NCBI RefSeq assembly: GCF_010015445.1
Contig: NC_053114.1
Span: 33,125,025 to 33,189,024 of the forward strand
Reading direction: 5' to 3'
Origin: Perca fluviatilis
Taxonomy: Eukaryota > Chordata > Actinopteri > Perciformes > Percidae
DNA: 64,000 nucleotides
Part shown: positions 1-16,717 of the stretch, in pieces
How the letters are laid out: each line of letters starts with the position of its first letter
How positions within the stretch are numbered: position 1 is the stretch's first letter
Program-made: the position numbers and the translations under genes
Notes under the pieces: model-generated
Seen by the model: only the letters and a program-made list of their open reading frames with translations
The model's database searches: none
Told to the model about the DNA's origin: nothing

Positions 1-80
1 TGAGTCTGTTGGGTTATCCGACCCGCATGCGCAATAGACACCACACGCAGCACGCTGTTGTACGGATGTAAACAGACTCA
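1..80. repeat. CpG-rich segment bounded by a 10-bp inverted repeat
   Basis: The first ten bases (tgagtctgtt) are the exact reverse complement of bases 71-80 (aacagactca). Between them lies a CpG-rich stretch that contrasts with the AT-rich DNA after it. This may be the end of a DNA transposon reaching in from before the window, or a very short foldback element. Too little is present to classify it. Confidence 0.3.
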
Positions 81-2420
81 AAGGAAGGAATCTAATAAAG
101 TCACGAGCCAAGTTAGCCATCGGAGCTAATGCGTGCAAACAACTGTAGCCGAGGGTAATTAAACAATCTAATCTGAACCAGCGTGAACCAAGAAGGCCAA
201 AACACTTTTATTTACTCCCAACAACTAGTTTCACTTCTTCCGCTATAAGGTGGAGCTTTTCAATTCTACAATGCTGGATAGATTTTAATTGTGATATTTT
301 GAGTAAAATCTGAATCTGCAACATAACGAGCAACCTTTTTCTGTCAGGTAAATGTAGTAGTTTTGGAAGTACACAGTAAGTCAGTATTATACAGTTGAGT
401 TGCATATTTTTAAGTGCTTTGGGGGCCTTCTGTAAGTTATTTCAGGGTACAACGGAAAATGTTTTCATATTTTCTTTATATCCAAACATCATAATAAATC
501 TATAGCTGTTTGGGGCACTTTTACCTCAGGCTCCCAAGCAGTTGCCTATCTTGCCTAATGGTAGTGTCTGCTCTTGATTGAGTGTATTTCACTGTGTTTC
601 TGGCAATGAGTAGCTGCAACTTGGGTATGTGACACAACTAATGTATTTCTCAGGACCAAAGAAAGCTCAGTGAGAGTGTGAAGAAGAAGTTCATGAGATG
701 AGCGGTTCTCAAGAAAAGCTGGAAGCAGCAATACCACAGGAAAAGCATCGGTGTGTGCACTGAGCTAGTGAAATCATATTTCAAAAGCGTTTTGTACCTT
801 CTCAGTGATGATTAGTCTCAGAGAGAATCCCACAGCATTGTACCATGAATAATAGCACATGTATCTGTATTATTCATCAGCTCAGGGCTAAATATGGTCA
901 CTAGAAGTCACGGTGACAGATGCATTCTGGTCGGGTGCCAAATGCAGGCAAGTGAGAAGTCTCGGAAGTGTTTGCTGCAGGGTGTAAAGGAGCCCTGCAG
1001 GTCATGTTAGCCCTGTTCAGATAACTACGGCTAAACACCGGAGCTAACTAGGAAAGCTTTACAATGAGAAACCACCAGGTCCCAGAATTAACCCTTGAGT
1101 GTCTCAGCAGGCTAACGTTATTGTGTGTGGTCGAATCATGTCTGGTAGATAGAAAGAGTGTGAGTGAAGGACAGACAAATAGAGGGATGAATGGAAAAAG
1201 AATGAGGCAATATAAGTGAGATTGGGGAAGAGGAAAATGGAGAGAGCAAAAGTAGATGGACTAAAATTTATTTTGCTAAATAATTGCGAAGGGCTCTAAG
1301 ATGTTTGGTTAGCTGGGTTAGCTTTCTCAGTTTCAGTTTTCCGTATGTTGTGCTGCTTTGCAGAGACACTAAAAGGTGTGAAAGAGCTCGGTAAAGTGAA
1401 AAAAACAAATGCAGAATTGTAGTGCCACAGCTTTGGTGACAACCTGGAATAAAAAGACTGGAAATGCGTTCTTCTGTTGTTGTTTTTTTCTTCAGATACA
1501 GTACAATGGTTTTATTTTATAGCTGTATGGATTTGAATACACTTGTTACATTGGACTTACTGTGGGTTTTTTTGCGTCAGTGGCTGCACAGACTCGAAGT
1601 GAAACGGTCAAAGCCATCTGATTTAGGTTTTCCTAATACGAACCATATGTGTTGTATGCTTGTGAATGATTCTGACAAGTCTACATTGTTTAGTCTGCAT
1701 GGTTCCGTTTACATGAAAATGTGACAAATTCAACATCAGTGCTGTCTTTCGATCAAGAGATAGGCTTTAAAAATAACACATTATTGCAATGTTTTAACAA
1801 ATTAAGTTATATGATGAATGAAGAAAACAGAGGCTTTCTGCATTCATAATTAACATCTGTAAAGAGGTAAAAGCTCTATACTAATGTGGGCTATTTTTTT
1901 ACCTAGAAAAGGTGCAGACAAACTCTGTACAACTTACAACTTTTATCAAGTTACAATTGAGTGAAATTCTTAGCACGACCTGGTAAATCTTTATCTGGAG
2001 CTCACACAGCAATTGGTAAAATTCTGGAAAACTTGTCTTTAATCAAACATGAGTGCCTCTATCTTCTACTCATACTGTTGTAGAGTCATTTGTGCCTCTG
2101 AATACTGTGCTAATTCCAGAGACCCTATTTTCAATTATTCATGCCATGTACATAACTTTTCAATTAACTAATTGCCAGGCTCTGGAGAATTCTGCAAACA
2201 CTGTGCCCCTGGCAGGTCACCAGCAGCCATGGAGGGGATTTCTTTACCTGTATTCTTAATACACAGTGACTTAAAGGGAAAAGAATTTAGTAAATATTTA
2301 AGAGAACAAAATGAGCTATTATAATAATACATACAGACTGAAGGACCACAGCGCTTTTATCATTTGTGGACTTTCAGCTATTGAGAGACATTCAAAAACA
2401 GGTTAACAATTTTTGAAGAG
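81..2420. other. Intergenic DNA, no gene recognised
   Basis: AT-rich unique-looking DNA. The longest open frame here (1464-1724, plus, 86 codons) has a Phe/Leu/Val-rich low-complexity start, no recognisable domain and no splice context that I could support. No RNA gene or clear repeat seen. Confidence 0.5.
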
Positions 2421-2440
2421 TATATATATATATATATATA
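2421..2440. repeat. (TA)10 microsatellite
   Basis: Twenty bases of perfect TA dinucleotide lie only a few bases upstream of the left terminus of the transposon at 2446. TA-rich sites are common insertion targets, so the array may have been the target or grown beside the element. Confidence 0.95.
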
Positions 2441-2445
2441 CATAC

Positions 2446-3125
2446 ACAGGGTGTGATTTGCTGGGGGGGATGCGTGGGATTTCACACTGGTTTATATCCC
2501 TGCCTCTGCTGAATTATTTTTTATCCCCCTCAAAGTGATCAATGCTTATACACCAATAGACCATATAGTATTTAAAACTTAGTAAAGCGCTGTAACGTGA
2601 ATAGACCATAGTGCGATGGAACGATAAAATAAGAAATGGACGACCCACTGACAGCACTTGCGTTTGTGAGATATTAGAGGACATTGATGATCCTGGTTCC
2701 ATTAGTAGAAAAAGACAACTGAAGCAGACTGTTTTCTTAGTATGAGTATGCCTACACTGTAGCCTATTTATTTTTATGTTGATACCACATTGTGCTATTT
2801 CATTTTGAGATTATTTCCCATTGAATTTTGAAGTTCATAAATAAGTGTTTTGGCATGCCTGGACGAGTGGCACTATGGTATTGGAAGGGGAATTTAATTC
2901 TCACGTTTTGTTTTGTTGTGCATGATCACAGACCCTATGTGTCCGCATGAGGAAGTTGAGATAGGTTATTAGTAAAAATGATGATGAGTTAAATAAGAAA
3001 AAAAGTAAAAATATTCCTGCAAATGCAGTGAAGAAGTTCAAGTTCTGAAATTCATGATTTATTTGCATGAATATAAACATTTCAAAACATCCCACCCTCT
3101 GTTTCTTTCACAAATCACACCCTGT
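2446..3125. mobile_element. Non-autonomous DNA transposon with terminal inverted repeats
   Basis: The left end acagggtgtgatttg (2446-2460) is matched by its exact reverse complement at 3111-3125. Inside each end a weaker match continues: a G-run followed by gatg at 2461 onward, and catcccaccctc on the right. The element is 680 bp and has no credible transposase frame (longest about 64 codons), so it depends on enzymes supplied elsewhere. Target duplication is unclear because the left flank is a TA array. The superfamily is not assigned. I recognise the terminus style as a repeat common in teleost genomes, which is memory-based rather than searched. Confidence 0.75.
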
Positions 3126-4038
3126 ATTTATAAAATTCACATGCCCATAATTATAATTATTCCACCTGTCCATGCTGCAAAGAAAACCCGTCTTAGAGCA
3201 ATTTCAGTGGAACAGATAGGGCACAACATCCACCATCTTCATTTCTTTATGGCCAGTACGGACTAGAGGAACAATTACAACGACCAGTGACCTTTTCAAT
3301 GTATATATGGGCATGTCAGTACTGTCTTAAGATAAACTTGAGAAAAATGTGAACCTGTCCTTTAATTTGGTTGTTTTAAAGAAAAATCTGTAAGTCTACG
3401 TTGTGTATTTTTGTTCTTGTGTATAGCCTAAATGTATCATTCTGAAATGCACGTGACTCACAGATGTCTTTTAAAGTTCAAGAAGGAAGCCAAATCACCT
3501 TGCAGATAAAACCATATAAAACAATGGGATATAAAGGCACACATGCACACGCTCCTTGAGCTGAACATGACTTGTTGCTCATAACAGGATGTGCAAAACA
3601 TGATTTTTTTCTCTCACTGTAGTAGGTTTACAAGGTGGGCTACCTGCAGCTGATCTTGCTTATCTTATTTTTAAACGTTTACAACGTAAAACATCTCAAG
3701 TATGAATAAAGATATTTCAGCAATATTTGAAAATGTGATACCTCTGTTGTTTTAATTATCGTAATGCTGATAATATAAGCAAACAAGTTCTTGTAATGAA
3801 ATCCTGTGGTGAGCAGCAGTTATGTCTAAAATGTAAGCGAGAAGGGACTGTGATGTGAGGAAGTGCACAGCAGACAGCTGTAAGAAACTTGTTTCACTCA
3901 CTTGCCAGATTCTGCAATGTCTCTGACAATCTAATCTCTCTGACCTGATGACCTGTCCATAGAGATAAGAAGCAGGGACAATAGGGAGTTCCCATGACCG
4001 TGGTGCTACACTGAGAGCCGATGCATAATAGTAGCTTC
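3126..4038. other. Intergenic DNA, no gene recognised
   Basis: AT-rich unique DNA with no repeat array, no inverted-repeat pair and no plausible exon. The minus-strand frame at 3894-4094 runs into the palindrome at 4039 and is not credible as a gene. Confidence 0.5.
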
Positions 4039-5007
4039 TGTTGTGTTGTTTTTGCTGGATTTACCACAATGCAGAGATGTATCTTCATCTGCAATGACCT
4101 GCAACACCAGCACTCAAATTTAAAGTGATGGTTCGGAGTAATTTCACCCTAGGGTCCTTTGCACCTGACCTCAAGCCAAACAACCCTCCAGAAGCTTTTT
4201 TCACCTGGGTCTAACATTGGACGAGTTAGCGTGATCAGCTGAATAGCTTAGTGCAGGCGCTAATGGATCCACGTTTGTATCTCGCAAATGACCCCACTAA
4301 TAATGCCCGAAATGATACCAAACTTCTACAGTAGTACAAATAGGTTATGCACTCATAAAACAAGTGCTTAGGGACGTCTACAAATTACAACACCGAAAAG
4401 AGATACAAAAACAATATTTATTAATTTAACTTTTTTTTTTAAGTAAGTGCTGTAGTATAACTAGCAGGAGACAAGTTATAATTGATGTAAGTTAGGAGAC
4501 ATTACCTTATTTAATCATTAAATCAATAAATATTTTTGTTGAATCTCTTTTCGGTGTTGTAATTTGTAGACGTCCCTAAGCACTTGTTTTATTGCCGGTA
4601 GTAGTAGCAGCAGAGAGCAGAAGCCAACAGGCAAGTGCTATTTACATAAACGTCTGGTGTACTTACAAACTTTCCAATCCATTGTTTTATGAGTGCATAA
4701 CCTATTTGTACTAGTGCAGAAGTTTGGTATCATTTCCGGCATTATTAGTGGGGTCATTTACAAGATACAAACGTGGATCCATTAGCGCCTGCACTAAGCT
4801 ATTCAACTGATCGCGCTAACTCGTCCAATGTTAGACCCAGCTGAAAAAAGCTTCTGGAGAGTTGTTCGGCTCGAGGTCATGGTGCAAAGGACCCTAGGGT
4901 GAAATTACTCCGAACCATCACTTTAAATTTGAGTGCTGGTGTTGCAGGTCATTGCAGATGAAGATACATCTCTGCATTGTGGTAAATCCAGCAAAAACAA
5001 CACAACA
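4039..5007. mobile_element. Near-1-kb palindrome / foldback element
   Basis: Base 4039 pairs with 5007 and complementarity continues inward for about 390 bases of the left arm, to near 4430. The right arm starts near 4512. The arms differ by a block of about 100 bases (roughly 4591-4690) that is present only on the right, so the left arm probably suffered a deletion. The unpaired centre is about 80 bases and includes a T10 run. Symmetric TTAA sites at 4120-4123 and 4923-4926 precede agtgatggttcggag, which looks like a MITE terminus. However, the inverted symmetry extends 81 bases beyond them on both sides, so the TTAA sites may be internal. No coding capacity. Either a long-inverted-repeat MITE or an inverted duplication that copied flanking DNA. 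Confidence 0.9.
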
Positions 5008-6784
5008 ATTTTTAATTATGAAACAATACAAATGCAAAAGTAAGCCATGTGTACGGTAGGCTACATTTCCCGAACACAAAATTTTAAGCTGCAAAAAAAT
5101 TCCTTAAAACCTTAGTCAAGATGACTTTCAGATATGATTGATGTGTTTTCCTGGACTATATCAATTGAAAGCAGTCATCCTGACACGTACAAGGTTGGTA
5201 CCTTTGAAAACTTTTAAAAACTGTCAGATGAACTGAAGAAACAGGTTGTTTTGTCTAAATGCTTACTTTCTTCCTCAGTTTTTGGCTTCAGACTCGCTCT
5301 TATTAACAAAACGTGCGCAACAAAAAATTAACGTAATTTCAACCAGAAACCAGAGCGACTCAGATTTGTGATATTTTAAAGCAAGCCCCTGTTTATTCCT
5401 TGTCATAAACATCTCAACATCCATGATAACTGTCTCCATCTGGTCCTCATTCTCAAACCTATCCTCACTGGAATAACAGTAGACATTATAAACCGCATAA
5501 ACGTATCCGCAGCTTCTTTAGGCTGCGCATGGACTTGTGGTCACTCCAGATCGAGCAGATTTGAATATAGTTAAAGTACGGCTGCCTGCGCCTTCAGGCA
5601 GGTAAACAATGTAATAGGAAACTGTCACAAGTGATTTGAGGGGCACACAGCCAATAGCAGGATACAATATGACATTTCTCCTCAGATCATAGCCTCCTTA
5701 TGGCAATCTGTTAAGTTGGAGGGTGTGTGAGGAGTAGCAGAGCATGAGAGGAGGAGGAGGAGGAGGAGGAGGAGGTGGAGGACTGGAGAAGAATATAGCC
5801 AGGAGGAGAAAAGATCCATGATGGTAGAAGTGGAGAACAAGACAGAGATGACAGGAGGAGAAAGAGCAGCGGGAGGAGGCAGAGGAAAAGAAAGCGGAGG
5901 TGACAGGGTGAGTGCTGTACAGTGATAATACTGGCTCCTTTCAGCCAGTGCACATGGGTAAGGTGAGACTCCCTTCAAACTGTGCATTCTGGGCAGTGGC
6001 CCAAGCCCGGGGCTGCCTGATTGATTTGCCCAGTAAAAGGCCCATTTGTGCAGCTGTGCCAACGCTGATTTCTCCCAACCAGTCTACTACAGCTCTCACT
6101 GCGGAGAAACCACATTAACCAACACGTAGAGACCCCTTCTGAGAGCAAATGAGGGTGACAGCACTTTCCTACACTGGCAATGTGTGCATTAATGTTTAAG
6201 AACAGTTGTAACTGCATCAAATAGTGTGCAGAAATGACAGATACTAATGTTAAACCTGTTCTTTTTTTACAGAATATATTTAATCTATTTATCACTGAAC
6301 ATGTGAGGTAACAGTATTAATGAAATAAAATTACCAGATCAGTGAAGTCAGATCCATTTACTGGCTTGATTTACATGTAGGGAGTGACTGTCATGTGGGG
6401 CCATGAAACAGAATACGTATGTGGACCAAAATATGACAGATGTTGCCAATAGCTGATTATTTATTATTTAACTAATAACAGGTTGCCTTTATCACAGGAA
6501 AGATTATTCTCAAAATAATCTCTGCAATAGTTCTCAAAGTGTTTTGTTAACCTCATGCAAACCTGAGCCTGTACATATGGTTTAAATCAAAATTGAAATG
6601 AGAAGCATGACCGATGTCACAGTAACACATTTAGTATCAGGGGAAGCCATTATTTTTAATCAAAAACCAGTTTCTAATCAAGAAAACAGAACTTGTGTGT
6701 GAGGAGAGGATGTAAAACATACAGTAAGTTTTTGGATGGGTGACACAGATCAATACAGTGTAAAGGCTTAATTTTTTTGATTAG
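5008..6784. other. Intergenic DNA, no gene recognised
   Basis: Unique DNA. Open frames of up to 126 codons on the minus strand near 5682-6062 arise largely from reading the GGA array as poly-Leu/Ser and show no domain. Nothing else could be supported. Confidence 0.5.
5748..5775. repeat. (GGA)9 trinucleotide array in purine-rich DNA
   Basis: Tandem gga units sit inside a longer purine-rich tract (about 5725-5905). The reverse strand reads as a Leu/Ser run, which explains the long spurious frames here. Confidence 0.9.
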
Positions 6785-7290
6785 AAGATAAATGGGGCAT
6801 TTCTGCGAGGTCTCCCATGCGATCGTAGGCCTTTATGAAGTTTCTATATCCAGCCTAGTGTCTTTGTACAAAAAAATCCATAATTATGAATACATCAATA
6901 AGTTTACCTAATCTCCGATATCTCCGCATCAATTCAAGCTAGCGTCGTTCTGTTTGTTTAGCCTGAATGCTAACACCTGGGCCTTTCCACAGATGGCTTC
7001 TGGGTGATTGAAGCTTTGTAATCCGGTCTGAAACTTCAGTGTCTTTTCGGAGACTTTGCTAAATAATTCCACAACTGAAGGCATATTTAGTCATCTTTTC
7101 GTATGAAAAGGTATTGTTTTACTTTTAACACTAGTCTTCTTCACTTCCTGTATTCAGTGGGCTGTGTCGACCAATCAGAGGCAGTCATTTTGGACTCTTC
7201 TTCTTTGGCGTTTTACGGCACTGGCAACTGCAATGGGACAGATACTGCCACATTCCTGACTGTGTTACTTTGCTGCTACATATTCCAAAA
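6785..7290. mobile_element. Possible degenerate interspersed repeat
   Basis: The stretch has CpG-containing, less AT-rich sequence than its surroundings. It ends in a motif (cttctttggcgttttacggc, 7202-7221) that I associate with a dispersed teleost repeat. I found no clear inverted repeat or target duplication, so both limits and identity are tentative. Confidence 0.3.
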
Positions 7291-9732
<2,442 letters not shown>

Positions 9733-9809
9733 GGGGTGTATAGTGTGTGTGGGTGTGTGTGTGAGTGAGTGTGTGTGTGTGTGTGTGTGTGTGCGGAGAG
9801 AGAGAGAGA
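9733..9809. repeat. Compound GT / GA microsatellite
   Basis: Imperfect GT array (to about 9793) interrupted by ggg and gagtgagt, followed by a short GA array (9796-9809). Confidence 0.9.
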
Positions 9810-11106
9810 TGTGAGAGAGATGTGGATAATAAACTGTGTAATCTCCTCACCTACTCTAAACAGCTTAACCTTGTCAGTGGCTGCTGGCCCAGTGGCACCC
9901 TGGTAAGGGATAACATAGGGTTAATATCTACTGTATGCAACCCAGGCTCATGGTATGGGTCGTGCAGTAGTAGCAGCTTCTTATGTTAGGCAGCGTTGGT
10001 GACACTTAACTCATACATTATATATTCAGAACTCATGTGATACAACTATTTATTTGTATTTATTTGTTTGTCTCTGGCGGAAATAAAACCTCTCTAATAT
10101 GGTTGCCGATATATTGAAATATGACCGTCAAGTGATTATCATGATGCAATATATAAAAACCTGAATTTCATTTTAATACCACAAATCATAAATCAGCCTA
10201 TGATCAAAAACAGGCTAATATATGAACAAACATACTAACAGATATTTACTTTTTGTACATTGCGCTGTAATGTTTTAAGGGTAAGATGCTGGGAATTTGT
10301 CTACTTAGTTGGGCTTTCTTAACTCTGTATGAAGTCCGATCTGAATTCCAGAACAGATGGTTTATCTGGGTAAGAGAAAAGAGGATTATGGGAGCTACAA
10401 ATTACAATTTTTTACTTTAGATAATGCCCTTAGTTCCCGAAAGATGCTCATTTGTTCAGTCACAGGATGTTTTAAAGCATCCTCAGACATTCAGATGGCT
10501 CCAGTGAATGTGAAAACTGATATCAAACTTGAAAAAGTTGCCGGTAATTGATGCAGTAATATTTGAAATAAACTAAATAGATTTAAAAAAAAAAGGGATG
10601 AGGGATCATTAGGGATTAGCTAACGCAGGAATTTGGCTCCCAGAGTTCGATAAGAGGAAATAAAAAGGTGGATCAGGAGATCAGAAGAGTGCTCAGAGGA
10701 CACAATATGTCCTTTTTTCATACTGAGGCACCACAACGCCCTAAACAAGTAAAACAGATGTTTTTGTGTACAAATAATGGGTGACAAAAACACAGTCTGA
10801 CTTAGGTCACAGGACATGCTATGCGCAGACTTTTGTATTTCAGATGTAAAATCAAATGGAATTTAAATACATAACATGAATGACATTCACGTCAATTGAA
10901 AAAGGACAGTTTGCTCACTGTCACATAATTCTTGAATACAAATCTTAAAACCATTTCTGACTTTTTTTAACTAATTTCTTTATTTTCCTCTGAGTTTACG
11001 CGGACTGATGCCACTTCTAAAGTCCTGTAGCAGAGTGAGCAGCACTATTGTGGCTTTGTGCAGTTACATAGCAAATTGTGAGAGGTCATTTGCATTGCTA
11101 TCTCAA
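9810..11106. other. Intergenic DNA, no gene recognised
   Basis: Unique AT-rich DNA without a plausible exon or clear repeat structure. Confidence 0.5.
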
Positions 11107-11216
11107 CTAGGGCTGTCCCAAACGATTATTTTTTAAGCGATTAATCTAGTGATTATTTTTTGATTAGTCGACTAATCTAACGATTAATTTTTAGATTAAT
11201 CTAACGATTAATTTTT
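11107..11216 (+). mobile_element. hAT-like transposon terminus
   Basis: Begins tagggctgtcccaaacgatt and continues with repeated cgattaat and tagtcgacta units, the style of a teleost hAT-type end in which short AT-rich motifs repeat beside an agggctg terminus. A matching opposite end was not found, so the element is either truncated or its other end is too diverged. The downstream AT-rich DNA up to about 11.9 kb may be its interior. Confidence 0.5.
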
Positions 11217-12462
11217 CAATTACCATTATTTTCCCATTGCTCAATTATTAACAATTTACACAAAACAAATTTCAATAAGGTTCAAATCTCTATTTATTAA
11301 AATTGTTTAACACTGCACTGTTCAAGTAAAATGAATTTGTAGTGCAACCTGAAGCCAGATGTAGGCTATCAATCCAACAACCAAATAAAGTCACTTACAG
11401 GAGGAATACAAAAATACAAACTTAAAGTTAACAGAGCAAGTGCAAAAAAAGTAGCCTGTATTTGCTTTTTTTAACAGTGGTAGGTAAAATAATGAATAAC
11501 CTCTTGTTTAACATCCAAGCTCTACTCCCATTAATCTTACAGTAAAAAATGCGCAGTTTTAGCAACATATGAAATCAAATGTATCAAATAAATCCCACAT
11601 AAGTCAAGTTGCAGAGTGTCTAATATAACAGTTTTTAATTAATTTGGTCACTCATGATGATGGTAAACCAAAAAATTAACACTGCGGACTGACAGCATTT
11701 GAGGATGCTTAATGTTAAGTCATAGCGGGGCATTATAACATGACTGTAGTGTCACATCTTTCGTCACTACATTATAAACTGTAAAATTTTTGGGACTATT
11801 TAGAACAAAGTCTATAGAAATATTTGCACATTTGTTGCAACACAAGACTGTGGTTGATGCAGCAATTAACGAAAGAAGTATTAGATGGACTTTTGGACAA
11901 ACACAAAAGTAATTAGGTTCTCTGTTATTCCTGACTGTCTCAATTAAACCAGATGTATCAAGTCATAAAGGCATGCTAAACTGTATTTTGCAAATACTGC
12001 ACTGTCTTAGGTGTGAATTGGCACTTAGTGTTGCTGTGGCTTTTTCTATCGGCATCTCCCTGGAGATGTGGTGAGTCGTGGTCTTGTACACTGACAGGAG
12101 GTTGGTGGCGAGCCCAGATTGTGGGGACAGACTCACACACCGTCAAGTCTGCTGCTCTCCAGCAGCACCTACTGGAGTCTGCATGAATCTACAGACAACA
12201 TACACAGTGTGTCAGAGTCAGAAAATCTGTAACACATATTGTATTGTAAAGGTATGTTTACACACGCCTGCTAATCCAAATATAAGAAAGCCTAAAGGTT
12301 GATTTAGTGATATGTAGATAACATACACTACAGGGTATTGACATAATAAATGTTGGCACCCATAAATCCTCCTTTCTTATTTGTTATTTGATTAGGTGCA
12401 TGAAAATTATTGAAGTGAAAGCACACATACTCAGTGTGTGAGAGAGACCCTGGGCGGGAAAT

Positions 12463-12464
<2 letters not shown>
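11217..12464. other. AT-rich DNA, possibly interior of a hAT-like element
   Basis: No open frame resembling a transposase and no gene recognised. May be partly transposon-derived, given the terminus at 11107. Confidence 0.35.

Positions 12465-12508
<44 letters not shown>
12465..12508. repeat. (AG)22 microsatellite
   Basis: Perfect AG array of 44 bases. It reads as poly-Ser/Leu on the minus strand. Confidence 0.97.

Positions 12509-14315
<1,807 letters not shown>

Positions 14316-14396
<81 letters not shown>
14316..14396. repeat. (TG)40 microsatellite
   Basis: Uninterrupted TG/GT array of 81 bases. Confidence 0.97.
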
Positions 14397-14398
<2 letters not shown>

Positions 14399-14546
14399 GA
14401 TTCTTACATTTGTTGTTCCACATTTAAATTCTATCCGGGGAAAAAAAACTCCCGTAAAATATATGACCCTTAATGTCGTCTATAGTTCTTCAAAAGTTAC
14501 CTGTATTTAATGAAAAATGGCAACAACGACTTCAGATATATGTATA

Positions 14547-14602
14547 TGTGTGTAGTGTGTGTTTGTGTGTGTGTGTGTCTGTGTGTGTCTGTGTCTGTGT
14601 GT

Positions 14603-14680
<78 letters not shown>

Positions 14681-14688
14681 GTGTGTGT
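14547..14688. repeat. Imperfect GT array with gtct interruptions
   Basis: GT-rich array whose left half carries several ct interruptions while the right half is nearly pure, a pattern expected when an old array keeps expanding at one end. It lies only 150 bases after the previous GT array. Confidence 0.95.
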
Positions 14689-14831
14689 CCTATCACAGCT
14701 TCAGCTCAAAGTCTGTATGAGCTGTATAGGCACTGCTGTATAGGCACTGGTGATGGGATTCCTCACTGGTGTTATAGTCCTCCCTGGCTCACACTTCTCA
14801 ACACCAGTGATAACACAAGAGGAGAAACCTC

Positions 14832-14884
14832 TCACACTCACATACCACACTCACACTCACACATGACACACACACACACACACA
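14832..14884. repeat. Degenerate CA-rich tract
   Basis: Cacact/cacaca units ending in a short pure CA run. It has the opposite strand sense to the two GT arrays just upstream. Confidence 0.85.
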
Positions 14885-15900
14885 GGAAGCAGAGGTGCTG
14901 GGGAAGCCCCCTTTAGACCAAGAACAGTGCCCACTTGCTTATCCTGCACACACTCTCTTCACATTGCTCTAAAGAAGACTTGCAAGAGGTTGTTCTTCAG
15001 AGCCAAACAAAACCCGAATAAACATGATGCAATTCAGTGCACTGACTTTTGTGATACTGTACAGACTAGTATTTATGGAATGTGCATTGTGCGTGTCAAA
15101 CTGCATTTATTTATTTGATCTTTGTGTAAGTGGTTTGCAGCAGTTTTGGGTGGTCTGCAGTTTCTGCTCTCAAGAAAAAATTGGAAAAAGTAAGCAGGGC
15201 TCAAAAGTTTCGAGATTAAATAGAACAAACTTTCTGACTTATTAATATGTTTTTCACTTACATAAACACAACATCTTTTCTGCTCTACCTATTGCATCAC
15301 AATTAATATAGCCGCTCTGGACAGCAACCACACCCTCATCAAAGTGTTTTCTTGTTTTGCAATTCAAACCAATACTTTCTCTCTAATGTGCACAAAAAAC
15401 CTTAGTTCATATTCCACAATCATGTAGATTATGATATTGATCGTCCCGCTCTGTAAAAGCATTATAAATATAAAGAGCATTTCTCCATTAACGGAGAGTA
15501 GGAAGCTGGCTCATGCTAATGAGCCTCAGAGTGCCCATTCCAGTCCATTAAGGGCTCTTAGCGCTGGGAAATGATTGTGTTTTTGCAGGGAGAAAAACTA
15601 ACACGGCCACGCAGACCCACAACTTGCACACAGTGAAGTTAATGATAAATTGTACTAATGGACTTTCTGTACATTTGAGGGGAGAAAAAAGGAGATTGTA
15701 AAATGAGAAAATGTATTTGTTGCTGTAAACTTGAAAGAGTCAATTCATTTGAGGATCTAATTTGATTTCTAAGCATGACACGAAAGGGAAGGAGTTTTAT
15801 GAAGCTCAAAAAAGTCATGATGATGTTACGTCATGCATATTTGAAAAGTTGTGATGAGATTCACATTTTATGGTGTATTGTGTCATGAAAGTATTAAAAA
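14885..15900. other. Intergenic DNA, with a non-repetitive stretch of conserved-element style
   Basis: No gene recognised. The part at about 15480-15620 has balanced composition, no repeat units and homeodomain-type core motifs (taatgag, attaagg). That is compatible with a conserved non-coding element just upstream of the duplicated segment at 15901, but conservation cannot be judged from one sequence. Confidence 0.35.
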
Positions 15901-16167
15901 GTTACTGTATATGATATGCACTGATACATGAGGATACGAGGGCAAGGGGACCTTGAAAGAAGAGCAATGGGATGATGCATCACATATGGTTGCCACCGTA
16001 CTAGTCAGTCAAATCCAGTAAAGTGAGCCATGAAATAAAATCTCCCAAAAAGATTAGTAATTAGTTATTTTTGTCAAGTTTATCCAGTTATTTGCATCTA
16101 AAGAGCATGTGCACCTCCATTGGTGCAATTGGAGTGATCAATAAAAACATATCACTTTTAGTATGTT
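15901..16167. repeat. Duplicated non-coding segment, copy 1 (candidate enhancer)
   Basis: This segment is repeated in the same orientation at 17696-17963, with about nine of ten bases alike by eye. A core of about 62 bases (16009-16070) is identical in both copies. Both copies keep an octamer-type site (atttgcat, 16090-16097), a near-palindromic tgatgcatca, a catatg E-box and the homeodomain-type run gattagtaattag. It has no inverted ends, poly-A tail or tRNA-like boxes. A locally duplicated regulatory element fits, and an uncharacterised dispersed repeat is the alternative. Confidence 0.85.
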
Positions 16168-16627
16168 TTGGCATTGTTTTATATCAAAATTTTAGGTCTA
16201 AAGGCTTGTAGTAAAAACATTATAGTTAAAACGTGCTATATGGCCTTTGGGGAATTAATTAAAACAACCACGTATTGTTCGATGAAGATCCTTCTTGTGA
16301 AAAAGTCTGACAAAGGTCAGAGCATTAAACAACGGAACAGAGCGAACAGTGTGTAATGAATGGTGTGTTTAAGGGGGGTCAGGCTGCTTGTGCTTAATAC
16401 TGAGTCAAAGGAATGCACATGGGGCTGTGTAAAAAGAGGGGACGGGTGGTGGAGGAGGAGGTGGAGGTGAGGTGGGGTCCGAGTGAACTACCTGTCTACT
16501 GAATCAACAGGAGACAGAGAGGGTGAGAGAGAAAGAGAAACAATGAGAACATAGGAACCAGGGGGAGAGAATGGGGGTGAGGAACCAGGCAGGGGTGAGA
16601 GCAAGCATTTGAGAAAAAGAGAGGAAG

Positions 16628-16629
<2 letters not shown>
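16168..16629. other. Intergenic DNA, purine-rich to its right
   Basis: No gene recognised. From about 16436 onward the plus strand is strongly purine-rich up to the GT array. Confidence 0.5.

Positions 16630-16715
<86 letters not shown>
16630..16715. repeat. (TG)43 microsatellite
   Basis: Uninterrupted TG array inside a purine-rich plus-strand region. Confidence 0.97.

Positions 16716-16717
<2 letters not shown>

Noticed and set aside
5682..6062. 126-codon minus-strand frame with a Leu run
   Set aside because: The Leu/Ser run is the GGA array read backwards and the rest has no domain.
11107..11216. Complete hAT element
   Set aside because: Only one terminus could be recognised. No matching right end or target duplication was found, so only a partial element is reported.
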